Source: Daphnia pulex (Eukaryota; Arthropoda; Branchiopoda; Diplostraca; Daphniidae). Taken from it: a stretch of 64,000 nt of DNA. The position numbers were made by a program, and so were the translations under genes. The notes under the pieces are model-generated. The model had not been told where the DNA came from and searched no databases. It saw only the letters and a program-made list of their open reading frames with translations. Below are positions 10,949-21,800 of the stretch, piece after piece; within the stretch, counting starts at the first letter, position 1, and each line of letters starts with the position of its first letter. The stretch is from assembly GCF_021134715.1 (NCBI RefSeq), contig NC_060027.1, forward strand, positions 1,550,001 through 1,614,000, read 5' to 3'.

Positions 10949-11762
10949 CAGGAAAGTTGGACAAGTTGCTTGTTCTTCTCAAATCCCAATATTTGCAGGT
11001 ACATAACAACAATCTAGGACAACAAACCATGATTACATGAATTATGTAATGAAGACACAATAAACCTAATGAAAATTACCTTGTGTGGATGTTTGACATG
11101 AACACAGAATCCTAATTCTTTTAGAACTCTTCTTTCAGCTTTAATAACTTGATTCTTTAAATTAATATATCCTTGGTCAAGCAAGACAGGTTCAATGGTT
11201 CTAACGAAAAGATAATTGGTGTTTAGGAAAATGTAACAACATTTTAAAAATAACAATATTTACTTTCCACCACGAACTTGCTTGATGTGCTCAAAAACAG
11301 ATATCACATCTCTAATTCTTCTTGGGGCCTCCTCAACTTTGGAGGCACAACACAGACATCCCATAGCAGTTATTTCCATGGGTTGTCGAACTAACGATTT
11401 GCTATGATAGAATCTGTGAAACAGAACTTGGCCTGTTGCCATTGCAACCTGTAAATGAAAGAAAGAAACATTAAGAAGACTATATCTAAAGCCAATTTGC
11501 CAACTTCCTATTGTATATTGTAAAAAAAAAAAACCTGTGGTAATCTTAACAAAATTCCGGCAGTTTGGATTAGTTCACATCCAAGGATCCTGAGATCCAT
11601 TTCTGTTTCTGGGTCCAATCCATCGAGACTGGAAGCAGTACACGCAAGTCTTTCTGTTGGAAGGAGGCAATTTTCTAAGTTTATGATTACACGACCATAA
11701 GGCTTGGAAATTTTGTCAGCCATTTTTTTTCCGATGGGGATACATACAAACTCTTTCATCAA
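10949..11762 (-). CDS. ccnl1: Cyclin L, N-terminal part only (truncated copy)
   Basis: Cyclin L partners CDK11-type kinases and acts in transcription and splicing. Four exons agree in phase: 11535-11762, 11264-11448, 11080-11200 and 10949-11013. They encode [18 protein letters not shown] and [20 protein letters not shown], then [32 protein letters not shown], and [18 protein letters not shown]. This covers the first cyclin box (about 200 residues) with no stop or frameshift. Exon 4 ends in a normal donor (GTAAGA), but no following exon is found down to the ankyrin-like fragment. The second cyclin box and the RS-rich tail are therefore absent. The start at 11762 gives [17 protein letters not shown]; a downstream ATG (MADK, 11723) is also plausible. 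It is probably a partial duplicate; misassembly is an alternative. Confidence 0.72.
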
Positions 11763-12323
11763 AGAAACGAACGCGAGGAGAAGTGCCTACGTATATGTCT
11801 ACCCTCGCTAAACTATCTACAGACGGCACCAGGTGGCAGCACTAGTTTTTAGCGCCAAATTGAAAACAAAATTAGATAACAAAAAGAATCTCTTTAGAAA
11901 AAAGTTATCATATTTCTGAATTGGTGAAGAAATTTTGATCAGTCTATTTGTTGTAGACGAGATTGCATGGATCAGGTAATGCACACATCAAATGTACAAC
12001 GAGGAGTTGGCTGATCAGGGTTTACAACGTAGACAAATTTTTTAGATCCGCTTTTTAAGCAACTTTAAAATAGAAACGTAAAACAAATGAAAATCATGGG
12101 GAAGACTAGTGCATCAACAGAGAACTGATTTGGCAAGAGGGACTTTGAAGAGGGAAATTGGAATACCAAATTGAAAAGAGAAACGGGACGAAAGAATTAT
12201 AAGTCTCATCGCGAATTCACTTTAAGGGAAACAATCGGAAACATTGGGTTCGGTTTGTTTTTATAATAACGAACGAGGAATTTGTAACTTGGGTTTAAAC
12301 GGGACAAATATCGACCATTACGT
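11763..12323. other. Intergenic, no gene seen
   Basis: Short spacer between two minus-strand genes. It holds the upstream region of the cyclin L fragment and the 3' flank of the RNF216-like gene. I see no clear TATA box, repeat or RNA gene in it. Confidence 0.5.
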
Positions 12324-15296
12324 TTAGCCCAAAACTAAATCAATGCGGATGTTGGGATTAGAAGACGCCAGTTCGGCTCGAGCCTTAGCGGCACTTTTTG
12401 CAACTTCTTCTTCGTGCATCTTTAAAGTATCAGAAAACAAGGGGCATTTAGCATTAGGAGGTTTGATAGGTGTCGGTTGGTTCGGCTGATTGGGTGGAAG
12501 GTTCGAAAAGTGATTGTAGTCCTTTATTTGCTGTCGGCAAATGTAACACATTATAGCTCCACAGGGACAAACCTATAATGGAATAATAAAGTGATGATAT
12601 AATACTTGTTGAATGTTACTAAGAATAAAAAAATATATACCATTTTATTGCAACCATACGCTTTGACAAAATTCTTTTTGCAACTAGGACACTGTCGTAC
12701 AAGCGCTTCCGTCATTTTAGTCTCAACGTAATTGTTGAGTCTTTGCTTCATAGCATATTCTTCGCAGCGAAGTGGGGAATGGTTCACCTCGCGACACTGA
12801 CGGCTAACAAAGAAAAAAAGTTGTTATTTACACAAAAGGGGATAGCATCAAAAATATTATTATTATTATTTTTGTAATTACTTCTTACCATGATATTTTT
12901 AAACATTCTGGGTTGCGACACGTGAACAAACGGTCATCATATCCAGGCACTACGCTGTATTCACAGAATGGACAAGATTCGATTCCTAAAAAAAAAACGA
13001 AGATATAAAATGCCCTGTGTTAAACAATTTGATCTTGAATACCTTCGATTCCAGCTGCCAGAACTTCTTCGGCCTGTCGCCTTTTTTCTAAACAGCCAAA
13101 AATGGACTTTTTAAGCACCTCCTGTTAAAAAAAAAAGACTTAATTTCTAACAGAAATGCAAAATTTCTGAAAGAAACTCGACCTTGAGATCATTAAGAGT
13201 ATACTCAGTGGAGCAATCAGGATATAGGCACGGAACACGAGTTTTCATCAAACCAATTAGTTCTTCCGATTGCCTAGAATAGCAAAGATATTACAATGCG
13301 TGAGTTACAAGCTGTTAAAATTTAATTAAATATAAAGACACTTGCCGGCGGACGCAACTGCGACAAACCCCATGTCCTTGCGGACAGTAAATGAGATCAT
13401 GTCCAATAAGCTCATCTTCGCAACAAATCGGACAGTCCAACAAAGTTCCAGTTGTACGAGATAGAGTAATAGCGTCCTTTCGAATTTTTTCTTTATGCCG
13501 CAAATACAATTTAATATCAGGTAGCAGACCAACAAAAGCAATCTGCAAAACAAAGAATTGCGTTTTAGTTTGCACAAAGAAAACAAAACAGGCAACCTTA
13601 CCTCTTGGATCAAAAACAAATCTTTTGCAGTTCCCAAACATTCCTGGGCAAATCGCTTCGTTTTCATTTGATTAAATGTCGGGTTTTTAATAAGATTGAA
13701 GTATGTTGGAGTGTAATGGTGCTTGTTAATTTTAAATAGCCGACGGATGTTCATCAAGCTCGCCAATTTAAAATCTTTTTTCAGTTGATTTATGGCTTGA
13801 TCGCGATACGCCTGAAAAGAAACATGAAATCAGTTATTATGTCTAATGAATTAAGGTTTTCAAAATTTCAATTTACCTTATCTGTGACTCGTGTGTCCTC
13901 GATAAAATACTTTTGAGGGTCATCGTACAGCTCCAAAAACTCTTCGACTGTAAAGAACTTATTTGCAAGAACGTTATATTCTTTTCTTCTATTGTAATCG
14001 GCTCGCGTAGGAAATTGCATATTTCCTTCCAAAATCTCTGTTAGAAAGCCTCTGATTTTTTCTTGGTCACCTGTGGATAAAAATAATTCGCACTTTTCAT
14101 TAACAATAAGATTAGTTTTAAAATTTGCAAACCTTGAAAACTGTTAACTCTCTCTTCCAAAAAATCTGGATCTGCATCGGGAACCGCCCGAACGAGAAAT
14201 TCCACTTTTTCACTGATGAAGCTTTCGTAAACGTGTTGGAATAGACGTTGGTGTTCAGGATTCATTTCCACTGGTGGATTCCAAAGTACATCAACTTTCG
14301 GTATAGCGAGATTTGCGTCCGTCATGATCATTCCTATATACTCGTCCAAAATCGCAGATGATTTACGTAGCTCGACGTATTCGGTTGCCTTGTAAGCTGA
14401 AAATTTGACATTAATATCCTGAACAGCACTGAGTGTAGCCTTGTGAAACTTCATCGATGTTTCTTCCAAATTCTCTTTAGGAATCGTTTCATTTTTCGAG
14501 GGTCCTGCAGAATGAAGGATAAGTGGATCAGTCAAGTTCTATAGCATTTGAAAGATACAAATGTTACCTGCAGTTGAAGCTGAAATTACAGTAGCAGTAG
14601 TTGCTTTGTTGTCTAGCACAAGAATAGTTTGAGAGGATGTGCCAGCATGATTTGTCCGAATGGAACCTTGTGCAGTGCTGCCGCTCGTAACAGGACGTCG
14701 AGTTGGTGCCACTTGATTGATTTCACTAGCAGGGCGAACTCGGTCTACAGCTGCAACGGTAACCGATGGACGACGTGGATCATTTTCCACTTTAGTTGGT
14801 GTTACTTTCTTGGCAACGCTACTTTCTTTAGAAACTTCCGATATCTGTAGTTTATTTCGATTTACTACGTTCGGCAAAGCAACAGCATTTCCCGATGTTG
14901 AAGGTCGATTCTGATCAATCACTACTACTTCAGCTGCAATAGTAGTTCGAGGAACATTTGTGCGGGCAATTATAATGTCAGAATTTAGAGGCTCTGGTGG
15001 CCTTTGCAGTTCCGCCCACCTGTAAAAATTATTCCAGATATTAGTACAGTGGAAAAAAACTGCAAACACATAATTTTTATAGCTGTTTACCTTTGTTGCT
15101 GCATAGCGAAGTGATTTCCAGCTGATAGCTCTTTGCCAAGCATTGCTTGTAAATCCAGTACAACCAAATCAACACGCTGATTATCTGAGGCATAAAGTTC
15201 AAGAAGTGCAACCAACATGTCTTCAGCTACAAATTTGTCTACAGCATTTGCCTGAAGAACCTCCCGAATTCGGGCAAGATCATCAACGAAAGCCAT
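12324..15296 (-). CDS. Rnf216: RBR-type E3 ubiquitin ligase, RNF216/TRIAD3-like (769 aa)
   Basis: Eleven exons with consistent phases: 15091-15296, 14568-15019, 14133-14504, 13877-14070, 13602-13811, 13346-13542, 13183-13273, 13043-13121, 12889-12985, 12641-12803 and 12324-12572 (2310 nt). The N-terminal 340 residues are mostly disordered (Ser/Thr/Val-rich, exons 2-3). The RBR module follows. RING1 is LLDCPICCEDELIGHDLIYC and CPQGHGVCRSCVRRQ. IBR is CPFCEYSVVPGYDDRLFTC and NPECLKISCRQC. RING2 is CPSCKKNFVKAYGCNKM then VCPCGAIMCYICRQQ, where the Cys after Val is the likely catalytic thioester cysteine. A helical, Lys/Glu/Ala-rich tail follows. RING1-IBR-RING2 ligases form a ubiquitin thioester before transfer. 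A 5' UTR acceptor (CGCAATAG) lies just before the ATG. Intron 6 appears to be GC-AG. Family call strong; one-to-one orthology with RNF216 likely. Confidence 0.92.
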
Positions 15297-16418
15297 ATTC
15301 TATTGCGAGAAAGAAATAAACGACATATTAATAAACAATAACAAGAGATAAACAGCTGTCTCAAAAAAAAAATAATAAAATAAAAGATGCCTTATCACCA
15401 GATTAACAGTGCATGTGTCAATGGGAAAACTATCCATTGTGTTTTTTAAGAATTACCATTTTTTTTTTAACCTTAAAAGAAAAGCTTTGCTCTGGGTAGT
15501 TTATAGAAATTTTGCATTGTTGAATTGTGGAAATGTTTTGGGGACTCACTTCGTTTATGAAACAGATTCAAATTCAAAGTCGACCCATTTGCAATCAACT
15601 GTATTATTATTCTTATTTTCTTAATAGATACTTCACCAAAACTTTCTAAAAACCGAAACCACACTGAAGTAGTATGGCAGTACTGGAGTGTTGAGCACTT
15701 GAGTTCTAAACTTTATTTCTGGAAATATAACTATTCCTAACTGCATCACCCCTTTTTCATAATTAAAAAAAAAAATTTAAGCTAGATAGAACTAGAGCAC
15801 TTGGGCATAAGTTATCATTTATGGCTGATTCAAAAGTTGTTTAAGAATCTGACGATGTCCCTATTATCATCTATCCTATGTCATGTTAACCTGAGAATCA
15901 AGGACAGCCACTAGGTATTAAAATATGAAATCAGCATACATACCCTCTTTGAATTCACATATGTTTTACCAGCTGTCAAATCCCCACACAGGCCATAAAC
16001 CTTGGATTCGTTGTAGAAACTATTAGATAATTGACTTCTTCGAATCAAGTCTCACACACGTGTTTATTTTTGTGAAATAACCAATTTGAACACGATGTTG
16101 CCAGACCAGCCCAGACCTGCAGCTGCAGCTACTTGGCTGGTAGGGGAGGATGGGGGCCATTCATTTAACCAGTTAAGTTAACCTTAACCACCAGAACTCC
16201 TTCAATCTAAACAAGCAAGTGAGCAACAGCATGAGAATTCTTTTCTTTGCTCGGATTTTGGAAAACTAGTCGCTAGATTTAATATAATTTTTAGAAATAC
16301 ATAACAAAAATCGAAAAACTTTACACATGTTTATTTTATGTTTACGCACTATGTTCGACTTGTTCACTTTAACGAGTTGTATCGGTTTTATTATGGCAAG
16401 TTTTTAGTGCCACCCAGT
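15297..16418. other. 5' flank and probable 5' UTR intron of the RNF216-like gene
   Basis: An acceptor directly before the RNF216 ATG (minus strand, TTTCTTTCTCGCAATAG) implies an untranslated first exon somewhere in this AT-rich stretch. I could not place it. Short open frames at 15409-15664 have no coding features. A GC-rich CTGCAGCTGCAGCTA patch lies at about 16120. Confidence 0.4.
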
Positions 16419-16495
16419 TCACCCTCAACCCGGGGATTCAACCCTTCATCTCAACCCGGTTATTCAACCCGGTGACTCAACCCGGGGATTCAACC
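16419..16495 (+). repeat. TCAACCCGG minisatellite
   Basis: Five tandem, slightly diverged units of about 15-18 bp built on CTCAACCCGGGGATTCAACC (variants: CCGGTTATTCAACC, CCGGTGACTCAACC). The array is short, about 77 bp, and not flanked by a gene. The CCCGG core gives potential CpG and GATTC/TCAACC periodic sites. Function unknown. Confidence 0.7.
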
Positions 16496-16499
16496 TAGC

Positions 16500-18850
16500 T
16501 GTTTTTTGCGCCATCTAGCGGCCAATACAATAAATACGCCTACAAACTATAGAGACCGGCATCTCCCTCGATATTTCCCTCGTTTTTGACACCACGAGCG
16601 CCACATGCTTGGTGAATTTTATCAAGCTGTGCGCGGAACAAAAGAAACTGGACTGGAACTGGATAGAAGATCTTAATTGATGACCTGTTGAAATCGCATT
16701 GAAACGATCATCCACTATTATACCGTCGCTTGCACGCGTTTCCTTGTGGGTCACGCAGGATGTTTTGCTAATAAATTATTCGTGATGTTTTGGGTTTTCC
16801 CCTTTTGGCCGCTGGTGCTGTTTCTTGGTGGGTTTGCTGTGTGTGAATGAAACAACAACCATTTCAGTCTGGTTGTTGCGGTTGTTCGCTACACCGCCAT
16901 TAAACAGCCCGTGTTGCTAGCCGAGTATAGACGCGTATATTCGCCATTGACAATCGATGGATAAATGCATAATTTGTTGCATCGACATTTGATAGAATTC
17001 CTCTGTCTTATTTATTTGTTACATGGAAGACATTTCGATTCATTCGAACGTCAAGTGGCTGTGGGCTTATATAGCCGCAAAAGCCGCACGGTTATATACG
17101 TATATTTAGGTGATTTGCATATATCAACGTGAGTGTCGGGATGCAATGTGTGACATTGACACACAGCGACCCAACCATATCCGGGTGTCGTTTTTCTATT
17201 GTTGCTGTTTGTCACGCTGTGAGCTTATATTATTCACCTTCTGCAATGTTATGGCGCAATCGTTCGGGATTGTTAACTCCGAGTCTTTGCCCGCGTGCAA
17301 AATGGGCCGTTTTCCTTCCTTAATGACGCACGTCTCTATTAGGTATATATATATATATCCTTATAAAAACAGAAGAACGGGAGCGTTCGTGTCAAAGGAG
17401 CACAACCAGCCAGCCAGCACAGCTCCCGGGCTTTTGGTGCTCTTGTTATTCTGTGATGTGCTGCTGTGTTCTGATGTTATATAGATTCTTCCGCGCGCGC
17501 GTCTGTGTGTGCTGCTGCTGTGCTGGATGGTTTAGCTGCTGCTGCACAGATCAATGCGACAATGGTGCTGGAGCTTTTGACTTTTAGAAGCTCCGGCCTG
17601 ATGTGCGGGACCGATCCGTCACTTTCACGAAAACGAACAAGGACTCACGGCCTCATACGACCCAATATAAATATATAGGAGATATATCTCCATCGAGAGA
17701 AGAAGAAGAAGAAGAAAGTTAGACGGAATAAAAAGAATAAGGCAACCGACGGCAGCAGCAGTATATAGGCTTTCTCCCCTCTAGCTCGCGCCTCTTCTCT
17801 CGTCTCTAAGACTTTTTTGAGAGACGAGAAAATCCATTTGGCTGTATCAATGGATCCCATGCTGCTGCATTTTGGGACGGCGGCGGTGGCAAACTGTGCT
17901 GCTGGATGCTGGATGCTGTTGCCGGATAGAATCTATATAAGACGCAGGGGCCCAGCAATACAGTAATATTATATAAGAAAAGAGCGAGAGAAACGGGCCA
18001 ACGCGATTTTTGGCACAAGAGATTCTCTCCTATATATTGAAAAGCCCCTCAGCAAACAGTCGGCACGTCATTTATTGATAAAATGCACACCACGCCAACG
18101 CCGCCGCCCCGGTGCTGTGAGCAGCGCACGCGAGCACAATCACATCGCACAAAATATACCAACGAAGCCGCGCGCTATATATACGGTGAGACAAGCGGGA
18201 ATAAACCTAAACTATATTATTACACACACGCAAGGAATAATACTAATAAATAAAGAAATAATCAAAAAGGAAAATAAAAAATCAGCTTAAAAAAGCCTCA
18301 GCATATAATAAGCACCCGGTGCGCAACACCGACCGACCCAACAACAACAACATCCAGCAGCGGTCACATTTCATTTCTGCGGCCGCCGCGCAACTTTTTC
18401 CTCATCTCTTTGCTGCTGCTGTGCTCCTTTTAACTTTTTTTAAGGGGGGGGGGATTAATCTCGCGTAGCACAAATAAATCACGAAAGATTATCAAAAAGA
18501 AGAAGCGCCACTTTTGGCGGCCATTTTGAAGGACTTCAAAGAGCTAAATAACGTAAGAAATCGGTCTATTCTATAGAGCCAATCAGGGTGATTGTAGAAA
18601 CATAGCTATACATAACAGGAGCAATATTTAGTTCTATTTGTGGCTGTTAAGTAGAACTTCAGCAATATAATATGTCTAGAAAATGTTTTTGACGAAGGTG
18701 GTGACCTCGGTGGTGACTTTGAATTATATTGCAAGACAATAATTTGGTATAGTATTAGTACAACACGTTTTCATTTTATATGGTGATGTGTGCGTATAGG
18801 CCGGAAAAGATTTCAGCCATTAGAGTTGATTGGCCCAGTTGAGTTTTGAG
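16500..18850. other. Gene-poor, low-complexity region
   Basis: Contains microsatellites and Ser/Gln-type triplet runs: TA repeats near 17343-17358, GAA repeats near 17699-17716, several GCTGCTGCTG clusters, and a nine-base poly-G near 18446. TATAAAA-like boxes occur at about 17362 (CTTATAAAAACAG) and 17933 (CTATATAAGACGC). They could be promoters of an untranslated first exon, but I found no coding exon attached to them. Open frames here are in-phase triplet repeats and not convincing genes. Confidence 0.4.
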
Positions 18851-21800
18851 TGACGCCGAGAGACTGATTTGTACACCTGCAGGTATTAGTGAAATATGAG
18901 TTTAATTTTTGATTTTCAGTTATTTGATTGATCCATTGAAAAGTTTTTTAAGATAATAATAAATGAACTGGATATATGAGAAGTTTGAGTGTCTCTGCTT
19001 GTCGCCCATTCACAATTCAAAACAGAAATGAACGAACTGCAACGTAATTTCTTTTGACGTAATTACTAATACATTTTAGACAATTGGAATGCTTATGACA
19101 ACGCAGTTTAACTTTCTTTATTTATCGTAGGCTGAATATCGGTCGATGGTAAACTTCCCGACAGGTAACTCGGTTGCAACGAGTAAATTTGCAGCGTTTC
19201 CCTGACCTTTATTCTAGCTATGTCGAAATTAACTGAGGAAATCTCCCAGAATATAAATTGCACCACGTCTCAAAGTGCGTTGATATGAAATCATGACCGG
19301 AAACTGTGAAAATTCGTATCCTACTACATTGACCATGAATATATTTAGAAGGTCCGTCTTCTCCTAATAATCTTCTATCTTGCTCATTGATTGAAAATGA
19401 TATAATTGTTTATTCAAGGACAACATTTGTATTTCGGTCTTTCCAATTGACCAATCTCTCTCAGATGAATTGTTTTCTAATGACGAAAATCTCGTGTGGT
19501 TCGTCTCGCCCGAAGGCTGGCGGGCAACGCGAAACTGCAAAAGGTGTGTGTAATACGTCTACACTGTACCTGTATTGACGTTGTCATGACGCAATGGCGA
19601 TTGATAAGGAGGGTATGTCTTGAATACCGAGCGCAGCGCCAACTACTTAAATTTCGGAACACAAAGGGCCGGGTGCAATTGACAGACTGCTACGTAGTCC
19701 TCCAGTGTTTTCGATCAAACATTTAAAGCGAATCCCGTTTCTTTTATTTTTTTTCCCCGTCCGTTTTAGCAGACAGTCAAAGAGTTCCCTAACGGATGAG
19801 TATAAAGAGAGTCTACAACACCCTGGATAAAAAATGGTGGGGAATACTATAAACAGCCGACAGAATTATTAAAGGCAATTTGGTATATAAAACTAACAAC
19901 AAGTTATATTTATATGATAATGTAGGCCGAAAAAGATTTGATTACGTGAATCGGGGGAGATAAGCGTGTTGTTATTGTATATAACAGCACGCGTCTTTTC
20001 TTATTTGATTTTCGGGGTTGCTGCTGTTGAAAGAGAAATTGACTTTGCGGCTCGGCGAGCATCATCAGAGGTGTCGAAATCGGGAAAACCTAAGAAGCCG
20101 TGACGGCACAGCACACACGGCACGGACGCCAGCAGCCACGCCCTTTCGCTCACTTTGAAACGTCTTTTCTCTTTCTCTCTCTCGTCGTCCGCGCTCACGT
20201 TCGCCCGGCTTCTTAAATAAGAAAAAATGGGCAGCCAAAGTGACAGCAGCAGCGGCTGGATGCTGCTGTCATGGCCAATCCATCAGCAGCCGCGTTGCTG
20301 CTGTGTTGCCTCTCTCTCATCGGCGGGATTTACAGTAAAATTTAAAAAAAAGCCGCGGCTACTGTTTATATTGTTTGTAACTTGCTTACACATTAACGTC
20401 AATAAAAGAAGAAAAAAATAAGCCCAAAGAAATTGAATATTCAAGGTGTGTAAATGAAAATGAATAAGTTAATTCCGCCTGATCGATCCCGCTGCTGCTG
20501 TGTTCCGGTGCGGGAGCGTTCATCAGTCAGCGGCCGAGCCAACCGTGAATACTGTTTCAAAAGAATATATATAAGAAAGAAAAATAGAAATAGTCCAACA
20601 ACTATATGGAACAAGAAAAATAAAAGACACAAAAGGTTTTCTATACACTCAATCTCGTCGGCTCCTGTGCTGTGCTGTGTGTGTGGACTGTGGACTTTTG
20701 GCTTTTATTTATCTACCGTGGAGTGTTCTCTCTTTTGCTTCAAAAGAGTAATGGCGACTGCATAAAATGACCGCCAAGTTGGCCGCATTTATACAAGTCA
20801 GGGACGCAAACTTTATAACAAATGGCTTGTTTTGTTTCGTTTGCCTACGAGAATGGATGGCCCTTCCTCTTATTGTTCGAGTCGTTCCGCTTACAGCCCA
20901 CAGACTAGAATATACACATCTAAATAACGATCTTCATTATGTTAAGTTGGCAAGTCAAAGTGGCGTTGACATTTCCAACTTAATCCGTCGACAACTTTCT
21001 TAGACACCCCACAGCTGATGACTGTGTGTTGAATTGATGTTTATTAGAATTTGCACACGCAACACACTCTCGCAGCACTTGTTTGGAAATCTATGACGTA
21101 AGAAAAACGATCATCGATTTTTATTCCCGGCCGTTTTCCTTTCCGATTAGTCACCTTTTCGGTATTTACCATCGATCGAATCAAATATTTGGATCGAGCT
21201 TGGATTTTCAATTTTTTTAGTTTTTTGCGATCGAGTGTCACAGGAGTGGCGGAGAGATAATGAATTGTACACCTGCAGGTGATAGATGAATTATTATGGT
21301 TTATTCTTGATTTTCAGTTATTTGTTTCAAAAACTATCGACTCATTTGAAAGTTGTAAGATAATAATGAATGAACTGATTTAATGAGGAACTTGGGCGTC
21401 GATGTTTTTCGCCTATTTCAAAATCAGTGGCGAAATGAGCGAGTTACATCGTGAAATCACTTTGTGTAATTGCGATTCCACTATTATTTATTGTTATCGA
21501 TATAAGGCATTTAATTTTTGTCAATGGCAACAGCTGACGTAGTAAAGGCATAATGAGATATTCATATGATGTTGGAGCAGGTAATATTCCGAATTTTCGA
21601 TACAAGTGATATTACCTGCGTACCACATTGAATACTCATTGCTGCTGGACTGTCAAGCTCTGTTTAATTATGCAATAGAAAACTCCCAGAATATGAACTG
21701 TATTGCCTCTAAATGTCCGTTGACGTGGATGCACGATCGGCAATCTTCGTACGATGAAATCCAATTAAATACCCGTTAACATTTTCACAATTTTCGTCAT

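Noticed and set aside
17110-17484. 124-codon frame with a hydrophobic stretch
   Set aside because: The frame spans TA microsatellites and lacks recognisable motifs. I treat it as chance.
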